Part shown: positions 50,545 to 59,622 of the stretch, piece by piece
Layout: each line of letters begins with the position of its first letter
Numbering within the stretch: the first letter of the stretch is position 1
From: Hymenobacter roseosalivarius DSM 11622
Lineage (GTDB): Bacteria; Bacteroidota; Bacteroidia; Cytophagales; Hymenobacteraceae
DNA: 64,000 nucleotides
NCBI RefSeq assembly: GCF_900176135.1
Contig: NZ_FWWW01000087.1
Coordinates: 48,321 to 112,320 of the forward strand
Direction of reading: 5' to 3'
Made by a program: the position numbers and the translations under genes
The notes under the pieces: generated by a model
What the model saw: the letters and a program-made list of their open reading frames with translations, nothing else
Told to the model about the DNA's origin: nothing
The model's database searches: none

Positions 50545-51921
50545 ATGGCGTCTCTGCTCATTAAAAACGGCCGTGTCGTGACGGCTGATTCCGATAGTGT
50601 CTGTGATGTGCTGATTGACGGCGAAATCATCGTCGCTATTGGCCGGAATCTAACGGAGTCAGCGGATCAGGTAATTGACGCGGGGAGCAAATTGGTGCTG
50701 CCCGGCGGCATCGATCCGCACGTGCATCTCGATATGCCTTTTATGGGCACCTTCAGCAGCGACACCCACGAAACTGGTACCCGCGCCGCGCTACACGGCG
50801 GCACCACCACCGTCATCGACTTTGTGCTCCAGAAGCAGGGTCATTCCCTGCGCGAAGCCCTCACGGAGTGGCAGGGGCGGGCCACCGGCACTGCCGTCGG
50901 CGACTACTCTTTCCACATGGCCGTGACGGATTTTAATGAGCAAACCCGAGCCGAAATTGCGGAAATGGTGGCCGAAGGCATCACGTCTTTCAAGGCATTT
51001 ATGGCCTACAAAGGCGCGCTCATGATCGACGACGCCCAGCTGGTGGGCCTGATGCAGGAAGTGAAAAAGCACGGTGCCCTAGTAACCGTGCACGCCACCA
51101 ACGGCGACATGATTGATACGCTCGTGGCCCAGCACCGCGCCCAGGGCAAGCTGTCGCCGCTGTATCACTACCTCTCGCAGCCGGAAGTGACGGAAGCCGA
51201 AGCCTCCGGCCGCTTCACCGATATTGCCAACTACACGGGCGTCAATGCCTACATCGTCCATCTGACGTGCGAAGGCGCTCTGAACCAAGTGCGCGAGGCC
51301 ACGCGGCGCAACCAGCGGGTTTTCGTCGAAACCTGTATTCAGTACCTGCTGCTCGATGCCTCGCTCTATGAGCAGGACTTCGAGGGGGCAAAATACGTGA
51401 TGTCGCCGCCGCTGCGCCAGAAAAAGGACCAGGAAACGCTGTGGGCGGGCATTAATCAGGGCTTAGTGCAAGTGGTTGGCACCGACCATTGCCCTTTTCT
51501 GTGGGAGCAGAAACAACTGGGAAAGCATGACTTTTCCAAAATCCCGAACGGCCACCCCGCCATTGAGCACCGCATGGAACTGCTCTTCTCGGAAGGCGTG
51601 AGCAAGGGCCGCATCAGCCTGCAACGGTTCGTGGCCGTGACAGCCACCAATGCGGCCAAAATCTTTGGCATGTTCCCTCGCAAAGGCACCATCAGCATCG
51701 GTGCCGACGCTGATCTGGTCATCATCGACCCGCAGCGCCAGCACACCATTTCCGCCGCCACCCACCACATGAACGTCGATTACTCGGCCTACGAGGGCTG
51801 GGAGCTGACGGGCAAGATTGAAACAGTGGTACTGCGTGGCCAAGTGGCTATCCGGGAAGGCCAGGCACAGGTGGAAAAAGGCTACGGCCAGTTTATCAGG
51901 CGCGGCCCAACGATTTTCTAA
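50545..51921 (+). CDS. hydA: Dihydropyrimidinase
   Basis: A 458-residue amidohydrolase. GGIDPHVHLDMPFMG near 57 gives the HxH metal ligands, SFKAFMAYKGAL near 149 the carboxylated lysine, VTVHATN near 180 and YIVHLT near 235 further histidines, and GTDHCPF near 312 the catalytic aspartate. It opens the ring of dihydrouracil or dihydrothymine to N-carbamoyl-beta-amino acids. It sits between the aminotransferase and the beta-ureidopropionase gene, matching pathway order. Cytoplasmic. Confidence 0.95.
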   Translation: MASLLIKNGRVVTADSDSVCDVLIDGEIIVAIGRNLTESADQVIDAGSKLVLPGGIDPHVHLDMPFMGTFSSDTHETGTRAALHGGTTTVIDFVLQKQGHSLREALTEWQGRATGTAVGDYSFHMAVTDFNEQTRAEIAEMVAEGITSFKAFMAYKGALMIDDAQLVGLMQEVKKHGALVTVHATNGDMIDTLVAQHRAQGKLSPLYHYLSQPEVTEAEASGRFTDIANYTGVNAYIVHLTCEGALNQVREATRRNQRVFVETCIQYLLLDASLYEQDFEGAKYVMSPPLRQKKDQETLWAGINQGLVQVVGTDHCPFLWEQKQLGKHDFSKIPNGHPAIEHRMELLFSEGVSKGRISLQRFVAVTATNAAKIFGMFPRKGTISIGADADLVIIDPQRQHTISAATHHMNVDYSAYEGWELTGKIETVVLRGQVAIREGQAQVEKGYGQFIRRGPTIF

Positions 51922-52019
51922 CTAACTTATACTAAGATAGTAAAGCCGTATTGGGTACATTGCTTAACTGCCGACTGGCCTCACTCTCTTCTAACTTTCA
52001 AAACTGAACCCCTCAGCTC

Positions 52020-52886
52020 ATGCCACGAATGATTAAATCCGGTCTTATCCAGATGAGTTTGCCCATGACCGAGGGCGAAGGTTCCATCGCGGAAATAAAG
52101 GAAGCCATGGTGCAGAAGCACTTGCCCCTTATCGATGAGGCCGGCCGACAGGGCGTGCAAATCCTGTGTTTGCAGGAAATATTTAACACGCCCTATTTCT
52201 GCCCCGGCCAGGACAATGCCTGGTACGCGTCGGCGGAAGCCGTGCCTGGCCCCACCACCGAGCGCATGGCCGAGTACGCCAGGAAGTACAACATGGTCAT
52301 CATCGTGCCGGTGTACGAAAAGGAAGCGGCGGGCTTTCTCTACAACACGGCGGCCGTCATTGATGCCGATGGCACCTACCTGGGCAAGTACCGCAAGAAC
52401 CACATTCCGCACACCTCCGGCTTCTGGGAGAAGTATTTTTTCAAGCCGGGCAACCTGGGCTACCCCGTTTTTCAAACCAAATACGCCAAAGTGGGCGTGT
52501 ACATCTGCTATGACCGGCACTTCCCCGACGGCGCCAGGGTGCTGGGCCTGAATGGGGCTGAAATAGTATACAACCCATCGGCCACAGTTGCGGGCCTCTC
52601 GCAGTACCTCTGGAAGCTGGAGCAGCCCGCGCACGCCGCCGCCAATGGCTATTTCATGGGCTGCATCAACCGCGTAGGGGAGGAGAAGCCCTGGAACCTG
52701 GGCAGGTTCTACGGCTCGTCTTACTTCGTCGACCCCAGGGGGCAAATTTTTGCCCAGGCCTCAGAGGATAAAGACGAGCTGCTGGTTGCCGAGTTTGACC
52801 TTGATATGATCGAAGAGGTACGAGCCACCTGGCAGTTCTTCCGCGACCGTCGCCCCGAGACCTACGAGAAGCTGGTCGAGCTGTAG
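52020..52886 (+). CDS. N-carbamoyl-beta-alanine amidohydrolase (nitrilase family beta-ureidopropionase)
   Basis: A 288-residue nitrilase-superfamily enzyme with the Glu-Lys-Cys triad: LCLQEIFNTPYF near 47, KYRKNHIPH near 123, and VYICYDRHFPDG near 160. The final step it should catalyse yields beta-alanine, CO2 and ammonia. FNTPYFCPGQDNAWY and FWEKYFFKPGN are typical of beta-ureidopropionases rather than nitrilases. It lies 98 bases after hydA and 79 before preT, probably cotranscribed. Confidence 0.92.
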   Translation: MPRMIKSGLIQMSLPMTEGEGSIAEIKEAMVQKHLPLIDEAGRQGVQILCLQEIFNTPYFCPGQDNAWYASAEAVPGPTTERMAEYARKYNMVIIVPVYEKEAAGFLYNTAAVIDADGTYLGKYRKNHIPHTSGFWEKYFFKPGNLGYPVFQTKYAKVGVYICYDRHFPDGARVLGLNGAEIVYNPSATVAGLSQYLWKLEQPAHAAANGYFMGCINRVGEEKPWNLGRFYGSSYFVDPRGQIFAQASEDKDELLVAEFDLDMIEEVRATWQFFRDRRPETYEKLVEL

Positions 52887-52898
52887 GCGCCTATGTTA

Positions 52899-52930
52899 GT
52901 GGTACTACGACTCCAAAGTCGTAGTACCAC
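52899..52930. repeat. GTGGTASTACGACT hairpin repeat, copy 2
   Basis: GTGGTACTACGACT, the loop CCAA, then the exact complement. It differs by a single base per arm from copy 1 at 19813-19844. It sits between the beta-ureidopropionase and preT genes and could attenuate the operon. Confidence 0.78.
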
Positions 52931-52965
52931 CGCCTTTTATCACCCCATAACCTATCGCCAGTCCC

Positions 52966-54294
52966 ATGGCCGAGTTCTTTCCCCCAGCTTCCGAACAGGA
53001 GTTTCACGCCAACTTCGCGCAGCTTAAGCCCCGGATGAATACTACGGAGGCGCTGTACGAAAGCTCGCGCTGCCTGTTTTGCTTCGATGCGCCCTGCATT
53101 AAAGCTTGCCCTACCGGCATTGATATTCCGCAGTTTATCCGGCAGATTAACACCGGCAACGTGACCGGCGCGGCCCTAACTATTTACGAGGCGAACTACT
53201 TCGGTAATGCCTGCGGCAAGGTGTGCCCCACGGAGGTGCTGTGCGAGGGAGCGTGCGTGTACAACCTACAGGATGTGAAGCCGATAGAGATTGGTCGTCT
53301 GCAAAGTTTTGCTACCCGCCAGGTAATCGAAAGCCACAAGCACCTCTTTGAGCCGGGGCAGCCCAACGGCCGCAAAGTGGCCATCATCGGCGCGGGGCCG
53401 GCGGGTATTTCCTGCGCCTGTGAGCTGCGGGCGCTGGGCTACGAGGTAGATGTGTTTGAGGCCAAATCCCAGCCTTCGGGCCTTACGGTGCATGGCGTAG
53501 CGCCTTACAAAATCACCAACGAAGAAGTGCTGGCTGAGATGGACTACCTCCAAACGCAGTTTGGCTACCGGGTGCAGTATAATTCGCCCATCACCTCCCG
53601 GCCCGATTTGCTGGCGCTCGAAGAAGCCTACGACGCCGTTTTTCTGGGTATTGGTCTGGGCAAAACCAACGCTTTGCTGCTGCCGGGCGAGGAGTGCGAA
53701 AACTGCGTGGGAGCGGTCGAGTTTATTGAGCAGCTGCGACGCGAGCACCACCAGATTCTGGTGGGCCGCAAGGTGATTGTGCTGGGCGGAGGTAACACTG
53801 CTATGGATGCGGCCTCGGAATCGGCGCGCCTGGGTGCCGAGGACGTGATTCTGGCGTATCGGCGCGGCAAGGACGATATGGGTGCCTACGACTTCGAATA
53901 CGATTTGGCCAAGAGTGTGGGCGTAAAAGGCCTATTCAACGTGTCCCCGCTCGAAATTATAGGCAACGGCCGCGTGGCGGGCGTCCGGTTTATCCGCACG
54001 ACTACCGTGGACGGGCAGGTGCAGGCCGTGCCCGGCAGCGAGTTCGTGGAAGACTGCGACATGGTTATCAAAGCCACCGGCCAGGCCAAGCAGACAACTT
54101 TCCTCAGCCTGATTCCTGGTTTGCAGCTCGATAGTAAAGGTCGGATCATGGCTGATACGCACACGTATCAAACGACTAACCCACAGTATTTTGCCTCCGG
54201 CGATGCCCTCAATGGCGGCGCGGAAGTAGTAAATGCTGCCGCCGAAGCCAAGGTAGCTGCCCGGAGCATTCACGCCTACCTGTCAGCTCGGTAA
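52966..54294 (+). CDS. preT: NAD-dependent dihydropyrimidine dehydrogenase subunit PreT
   Basis: A 442-residue protein of the GltD-like family. The N-terminal part binds two 4Fe-4S clusters (CLFCFDAPCIKACPTGID, then ACGKVCPTEVLCEGACVY). FAD and NAD folds follow: VAIIGAGPAGISCACEL near 140 and VIVLGGGNTAMDAA near 270. With PreA it reduces uracil or thymine to the 5,6-dihydro form, the first step of the pathway. It lies 96 bases before preA. A C6-motif copy follows its stop codon at 54294-54308. Confidence 0.94.
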   Translation: MAEFFPPASEQEFHANFAQLKPRMNTTEALYESSRCLFCFDAPCIKACPTGIDIPQFIRQINTGNVTGAALTIYEANYFGNACGKVCPTEVLCEGACVYNLQDVKPIEIGRLQSFATRQVIESHKHLFEPGQPNGRKVAIIGAGPAGISCACELRALGYEVDVFEAKSQPSGLTVHGVAPYKITNEEVLAEMDYLQTQFGYRVQYNSPITSRPDLLALEEAYDAVFLGIGLGKTNALLLPGEECENCVGAVEFIEQLRREHHQILVGRKVIVLGGGNTAMDAASESARLGAEDVILAYRRGKDDMGAYDFEYDLAKSVGVKGLFNVSPLEIIGNGRVAGVRFIRTTTVDGQVQAVPGSEFVEDCDMVIKATGQAKQTTFLSLIPGLQLDSKGRIMADTHTYQTTNPQYFASGDALNGGAEVVNAAAEAKVAARSIHAYLSAR

Positions 54295-54390
54295 AAAAGC
54301 CCCCCAGCGTTACTTGTCAGCGCTTTAGGATATACATAATTCAGCCCCCACTCGGACGCATTTTGCTCCGTTCATTCACTTGACTTTTCC

Positions 54391-55791
54391 ATGCCGGATC
54401 TCTCCATAAACTTCGCCGGGATTAAGTCACCAAATCCTTTCTGGCTGGCCTCGGCGCCGCCTACCAACTCGGGCTATCAGGTGATGAAAGCCTTCGATGC
54501 GGGTTGGGGCGGGGCTGTCTGGAAAACGCTGGGCGTGCCGGTCGTGAACGTATCGAGCCGCTACGGCGGGGTAAACTACCGTGATAAGCGCCTGATCGGT
54601 TTCAACAACATCGAGCTGATTTCGGACCGCCCGCTGGCCGACAATCTGCGTGAAATTGAGGAAGTGAAAAAGCACTTTCCGCACCACGCCGTTATTGCCT
54701 CCCTGATGGTGCAGAGCCGGGAGGAATGGCACCAGATTGTGCGCGACGTGACCAACGCCGGCGCCGATGGCATTGAGCTGAACTTTGGCTGCCCTCATGG
54801 CATGTGCGAGCGGGGCATGGGCTCGGCGGTCGGCCAGGAGCCGGACGTGCTGCGCACCATCGTGGAATGGGTGATGGAGGTAGCGCAGATTCCGGTGATT
54901 GTGAAGCTGACGCCCAATATCTCCGATATCACGGAGCCCGCGCGAGCTGCTCGTCTGGGCGGGGCCGACGCCATTTCGCTGATCAATACCATCCAAAGCA
55001 TCGTGGGGGTGGATCTAGACTTGTTCGCTCCCTATCCGATCGTGGATGGCAAGGGCACGAACGGCGGCTATTGCGGTCCGGCCGTGAAGCCAATTGCCCT
55101 GAATATGGTGAAAAACTGTGCTCAGGACCCTTATGTGCAGCTGCCCATCTCCGGCATTGGGGGGATTGAGAACTGGCGCGACGCCGTGGAGCACATCCTA
55201 CTGGGGGCCAGTTCGGTGCAGGTGTGCACGGCCGCCATGCACTTTGGCTTCGGCATTATCCGCGAGATGACGGCCGGGTTGGAGCAGTACATGGCAGAAA
55301 AAGGCTTTCATACTATTTATGACATGGTGGGCAAGGCCCTGCCCAATGTGAAGCACTGGGAAGAGCTAAACCTGAAGTACAAGGTGACGGCCAACATTCA
55401 CGAAGACAAGTGCATTGGCTGCCAGCTCTGCTACACGGCCTGCGAAGACGGGGCGCACCAGGCCATTGCCCTGCGCGAAGGCACCCGCGTACCCGAAATT
55501 ATCGAGGAAAACTGCGTGGGCTGCAACCTGTGCTCCCTGGTTTGCCCCGTCGAAAACTGCATCACCATGGAGCGTACCGACGATGGCACCGAACAGCTTA
55601 CCTGGAAAGAGCGCACGCTGGCCGACACGATTCCAACGACCTTTAACGATGAGCGAGCCGGCGGCCTGCACCACTGGGTGCCCGAACCAACGGCTGCCCT
55701 CGGCAAGGAAAAGCACAAAACACTGCCTGGCAAGGCCCGGCAGATAACTAACGTAGCTCCCGCGCCCCACGATACGGTGAGACAACCGTAG
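54391..55791 (+). CDS. preA: NAD-dependent dihydropyrimidine dehydrogenase subunit PreA
   Basis: A 466-residue FMN-binding barrel with a ferredoxin-like end. INFAGIKSPNPFWLASAPPT starts the DHOD-like domain, IELNFGCPHGMCERGMG holds substrate-site residues near 130, and ISGIGGIENWRDAVEHILLG binds the FMN phosphate. The C-terminus has two 4Fe-4S motifs (CIGCQLCYTACEDGAH and CVGCNLCSLVCPVENC). It reduces the pyrimidine ring with electrons passed from PreT. The last 50 residues after the clusters are polar. It is followed 95 bases later by the permease. Confidence 0.95.
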   Translation: MPDLSINFAGIKSPNPFWLASAPPTNSGYQVMKAFDAGWGGAVWKTLGVPVVNVSSRYGGVNYRDKRLIGFNNIELISDRPLADNLREIEEVKKHFPHHAVIASLMVQSREEWHQIVRDVTNAGADGIELNFGCPHGMCERGMGSAVGQEPDVLRTIVEWVMEVAQIPVIVKLTPNISDITEPARAARLGGADAISLINTIQSIVGVDLDLFAPYPIVDGKGTNGGYCGPAVKPIALNMVKNCAQDPYVQLPISGIGGIENWRDAVEHILLGASSVQVCTAAMHFGFGIIREMTAGLEQYMAEKGFHTIYDMVGKALPNVKHWEELNLKYKVTANIHEDKCIGCQLCYTACEDGAHQAIALREGTRVPEIIEENCVGCNLCSLVCPVENCITMERTDDGTEQLTWKERTLADTIPTTFNDERAGGLHHWVPEPTAALGKEKHKTLPGKARQITNVAPAPHDTVRQP

Positions 55792-55886
55792 CGGCTGAGA
55801 CTACGGCCCGTCTCAGGTTTGCCCCGAAGAAGTTTGAGCAACTATTTCCAGTAGTAGAAGGCATCCTTGTTTCGAATCGCTTGCAT

Positions 55887-57410
55887 ATGGAAACGACTCA
55901 GCCAACCGAAATAAGCCCCCCAGCGCCCGGCTTAACCAGCCCGGATCTGGCCCCCGTTGCTTTGAATGAGCGTACCTGGAACACCTGGAACTATGCCGCG
56001 CTCTGGATCAGTATGAGCCTGTGCATTCCGACTTACATGCTGGCCAGCTCGCTCATCGAAGGCGGCATGAACTGGTGGCAGGCCATCCTGACCATCTTTT
56101 TGGGCAACAGCATCGTGCTGGTGCCGATGATTTTGAATGGGCGGGCGGGCGCCACCTACGGCATTCCATTTCCGGTGTTTGCGCGGGTGAGTTTTGGGGT
56201 GCGGGGGGCAAATATTCCGGCTATGCTGCGGGCCATTATTGCCTGCGGCTGGTTTGGTATTCAAACCTGGATAGGAGGCTACGCGCTGTATCAGATGGTG
56301 AAGCTCTGGGTGCCGGCTGTGGCTACACTTCCCGTCCTGTTTCCGCCTTCGTGGTCGTTGGAAACGGGACCTGCCCTGCTATTCTTTCTGTTCTGGCTGC
56401 TCAATATGTACGTGGTGCATCTGGGCGTCGATAGCATCAGGAAGCTGCTAGTGTTCAAGGCGTTCTTTCTGCCCGTTGCGGCGCTGGCTTTGCTGTGGTG
56501 GGCCATACAGGCCGGGCAGGGCCTGGGACCTATTCTGGCCCAGCCCGCCAAGTTTAACTCGACGGCGGAATTCTGGCCTTTCTTCTTTCCGTCCCTGACG
56601 GGCATGGTGGGCTTCTGGGCCACCTTGTCGCTCAACATCCCGGACTTTACGCGCTATGCCAAAAGCCAGCGTGCGCAGGTGGTAGGGCAGGCCCTGGGGC
56701 TGCCTTTGCCCATGACGCTGTTTGCCTTTGTGGGCGTGGTGGTCACTTCCGCGACCTTTATTATTTATGGCCAGACCATCTGGGATCCGGTCGTGCTGGC
56801 GGGTCGCTTTGACAGCAAGTTTTTGGTGAGCCTGGCCATGCTAGCCGTGGCCCTTTCCACGCTCGCGACGAATATTGCCGCCAACATCGTCAGCCCTGCC
56901 AATGACTTCGCCAACCTTTCCCCGACTCAGATCAGCTTCAAGACGGGCGGCTATATCACCGGCATTATCGGCATCCTGATTTTTCCCTGGAAGCTGATTG
57001 CGGACCCATCCGGGTATATTTTTACCTGGCTGGTGGGTTATTCGGCGCTGCTAGGGCCTATTGGCGGCATCCTGATTGCCGACTACTACTTTATCCGCCG
57101 CCAGCAGCTGCACCTGCCCGACCTATATAAATATACGGGCCGCTACGCTTATCAGAATGGCTTCAATATCAAGGCGCTGGTGTCGCTTGTGGGGGGCATT
57201 TTACCTAATATTCCTGGCTTTCTGACCGTCACTGGCCTGGTGCCTAAGGGCGTGGTGTGGCCCTGGCTGGTAGCGGTGTACGACTACGCCTGGTTTGTGG
57301 GCTTCTTTATTTCTGCTGGCTCCTATCTGCTGCTGATGAGCAGGCAAAAGCAAGCCGGGCGGCAGGAGCGGAGCCAACCGAGAGGGGAGTTTCAGGTAAG
57401 CTCCATCTAA
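55887..57410 (+). CDS. NCS1 nucleobase:cation symporter
   Basis: A 507-residue inner-membrane transporter with 12 likely membrane segments. NERTWNTWNYAALWISMSLC near 30 is the NCS1 signature. GATYGIPFPVFARVSFGVRG near 88, WFGIQTWIGGYALYQ near 125 and ISPEA-like TM regions follow, and the C-terminus is basic. Family members carry uracil, allantoin, hydantoin or similar rings; being last in the pyrimidine cluster, it probably imports uracil or thymine. The ATG at 55887 is preferred to the TTG at 55881. Part of the N-terminal tail (EISPPAPG) is encoded by a C6-motif copy. Confidence 0.92.
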   Translation: METTQPTEISPPAPGLTSPDLAPVALNERTWNTWNYAALWISMSLCIPTYMLASSLIEGGMNWWQAILTIFLGNSIVLVPMILNGRAGATYGIPFPVFARVSFGVRGANIPAMLRAIIACGWFGIQTWIGGYALYQMVKLWVPAVATLPVLFPPSWSLETGPALLFFLFWLLNMYVVHLGVDSIRKLLVFKAFFLPVAALALLWWAIQAGQGLGPILAQPAKFNSTAEFWPFFFPSLTGMVGFWATLSLNIPDFTRYAKSQRAQVVGQALGLPLPMTLFAFVGVVVTSATFIIYGQTIWDPVVLAGRFDSKFLVSLAMLAVALSTLATNIAANIVSPANDFANLSPTQISFKTGGYITGIIGILIFPWKLIADPSGYIFTWLVGYSALLGPIGGILIADYYFIRRQQLHLPDLYKYTGRYAYQNGFNIKALVSLVGGILPNIPGFLTVTGLVPKGVVWPWLVAVYDYAWFVGFFISAGSYLLLMSRQKQAGRQERSQPRGEFQVSSI

Positions 57411-57516
57411 AAGCGCAACCGTGGCTGTTGGCTTTACGTGAGGGTACTGGTCGCCGCGTCCAGGGTTGGGACATCAAGATGGGGTCTGTTTCGTATAACC
57501 GGACAGATTCACAGCT

Positions 57517-58332
57517 ATGGATGTCTTGAAGCGCAATAATGTTAGGGTTAGCGGGGCTGGCTCACAGGCCATGATCTTCGTGCATGGCTTTGGCTGCAAC
57601 CAGCGCATGTGGCGGCTGGTGGCGCCGGCCTTCGAGGCGCGCTACCGGGTGGTACTCCTCGATCTGGTAGGCGCCGGCGAGTCAGACCTTACGGCCTATG
57701 ACTCGGCCCGCTACGGCAGGTTGGCGGCGCACGCTGAGGATATATTGGAGATAATGCGGGCCCTGAATCTGTCCGATGCCATTTTTGTAGGTCACTCGGT
57801 GAGTGCTATGATAGGGATATTGGCGGCTATTCAGGAACCAGACCTATTTGCCCGGCTGGTGCTGGTAGCGCCCTCGCCGCGCTACCTTAATGACGTCAGC
57901 TACACTGGCGGATTTGAGGCTCCTGACATTGAAGAGCTGCTGGAAACGATGGATAACAATTATCTGGGATGGTCAGCGGCCGTCACGCCCATGATTATGG
58001 GCCATGCTGATCGACCAGAGCTGACGGAGGAGCTAAACAATAGCTTTTGCAACACCGACCCGGCCATTGCCCGGCATTTTGCCCGCGTCACTTTCCTGTC
58101 CGATAATCGGGCCGATCTGCCCTTGGTGCGCACCCCAACCCTGATTTTGCAGTGCGCGCACGATGTGTTGGCCCCGATAGCCGTGGGGGGCTTTTTGCAC
58201 CAGCAAATACTCGACAGCCAGCTGGTGGTGCTGGATACCTCGGGCCATTGTCCTCATCTGAGCGCTCCACAAATCACTATCAAGGCCATTGAGGCGTTCC
58301 TGAACCATGAATCTGTCGTATCCAGCATATGA
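57517..58332 (+). CDS. RsbQ-like alpha/beta hydrolase
   Basis: A 271-residue protein closely patterned on RsbQ: NNVRVSGAGSQAMIFVHGFG at the start, the nucleophile elbow VGHSVSAMIG near 95, a catalytic aspartate in CAHDVLAP near 217 and histidine in SGHCPHLS near 247. RsbQ partners a PAS-domain protein in energy-stress signalling; here the stop codon overlaps the start of a PAS histidine kinase by four bases, so they are translationally coupled. I infer that it turns over a hydrophobic ligand sensed by the kinase. GGFLHQQ is encoded by a C6-motif copy. Confidence 0.88.
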   Translation: MDVLKRNNVRVSGAGSQAMIFVHGFGCNQRMWRLVAPAFEARYRVVLLDLVGAGESDLTAYDSARYGRLAAHAEDILEIMRALNLSDAIFVGHSVSAMIGILAAIQEPDLFARLVLVAPSPRYLNDVSYTGGFEAPDIEELLETMDNNYLGWSAAVTPMIMGHADRPELTEELNNSFCNTDPAIARHFARVTFLSDNRADLPLVRTPTLILQCAHDVLAPIAVGGFLHQQILDSQLVVLDTSGHCPHLSAPQITIKAIEAFLNHESVVSSI

Positions 58333-59495
58333 GTGAGGCTGACGACACGCTACTGCCCGAGCTTGACCTGCGGCTGACGGAGGAAAACCCGGAAGACCTC
58401 TACGAGCACGCGCCCTGCGGCTACTGTTCCTGCCTGCCCGACGGCACGTTGATAAAGCTCAATCAGACGCTGCTGACCTGGCTGGGCTACGCGCGTCAGG
58501 AGTTGGTCGCCCGTTTATGTCTGCAACAGTTATTTACTATTGGCGGGCGCCTGCACTACGAAATGCACTGCGCGCCGCTGTTGATTCTGCAGGGCCAGGT
58601 GAGAGAAATAAGTTACTCCCTGCGCTGTAAAGATGGTACCATCTTGCCCGTACTGATGAATGCGGTGCTGCGCCGCGATACCGACGGCAACCCGCTGCTC
58701 ATTCGCGTCACGCTGTTCGATATCACCGATCGGCGCAAGTATGAGCAGGATCTGCTGCGGGCAAAGGAGGAGGCCGAAGAGCACCGCGAGCTGTTGCAGC
58801 GCCAGAATGAGCAGCTCACCCGCATCAATGCCGACCTGGATAGCTTCGTCTATACCGCCTCGCACGACCTGAAACAGCCCATCCATAATATGGCCGGGCT
58901 GCTAACCGAGTTCAAGGCCATTGCTACCTTCCACGATCCGGAGGACGATAAGATGATCGGTATGTTTGACCAGGCTCTGCAGCAAATTCTGAAAACGATT
59001 GAAGGCCTGACGGAGGTAGTGCAGCGGCCGCGGGAGCTGGAACAGGCTGCCCTGGAGGTCGTGGACTTACTGCCATTCACCGAGGAAGTAATTCGCAGTC
59101 TGCAGCCGCGGGAGGTAAAGGACGTATTCACGCTCGATTTTGCTACTGTGCCCACCTTGCGCATCGCGCGTACTGCCTTGCAAAGCATTCTCTATAATCT
59201 ACTTAGCAATGCGCTCAAGTACGCCGAACCAGGCCGCCAACCCCGTATTCGGGTGAGTACAAGGCTCGAGAATGAAGTGCCCGTGCTGAGCGTGCAGGAT
59301 AATGGGCGCGGATTTGATATTGAGCGCCACGGCGGCCAGCTATTTCAGCTTTTCCGGCGCTTTCACCCGGAGGTAGAAGGCGTGGGCATCGGGCTGTATC
59401 TGGTAAAACGGCTGGTAGCACAGGCTGGGGGGCAAATTGAGGTCGAAAGCGAGGTAGGGCAGGGCACTACGTTTCATCTTTATCTACCACAGTAG
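58329..59495 (+). CDS. PAS-domain histidine kinase coupled to the RsbQ-like hydrolase
   Basis: A 388-residue cytoplasmic kinase. A PAS domain occupies about 20-130 (EHAPCGYCSCLPDGTLIKLN, then DGTILPVLMNAVLRRDTDGN). A coiled segment leads to the dimerisation helix with the phospho-accepting histidine in VYTASHDLKQPIHNM near 180. The ATPase domain has LYNLLSNALKYA, VQDNGRGFDIERHG and GVGIGLYLVKRLV. No membrane helix or receiver domain is present, and no response regulator gene is next to it, so the output is unknown. GGQIEVESEVG near the end is encoded across a C6-motif copy. No PP2C domain is fused, unlike Bacillus RsbP. Confidence 0.92.
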   Translation: MSEADDTLLPELDLRLTEENPEDLYEHAPCGYCSCLPDGTLIKLNQTLLTWLGYARQELVARLCLQQLFTIGGRLHYEMHCAPLLILQGQVREISYSLRCKDGTILPVLMNAVLRRDTDGNPLLIRVTLFDITDRRKYEQDLLRAKEEAEEHRELLQRQNEQLTRINADLDSFVYTASHDLKQPIHNMAGLLTEFKAIATFHDPEDDKMIGMFDQALQQILKTIEGLTEVVQRPRELEQAALEVVDLLPFTEEVIRSLQPREVKDVFTLDFATVPTLRIARTALQSILYNLLSNALKYAEPGRQPRIRVSTRLENEVPVLSVQDNGRGFDIERHGGQLFQLFRRFHPEVEGVGIGLYLVKRLVAQAGGQIEVESEVGQGTTFHLYLPQ

Positions 59496-59622
59496 ATGCC
59501 ATGCGTCTGGTTCGCGCAGCATTTTTATGCGCTACTTTAGGTCCGGCCGACTCAGAGGATCGCTGCTTCAAAAGGCGGCTTATATTGTACACTGGCGCAT
59601 TTCACACTCATTTCCTCTTCCT

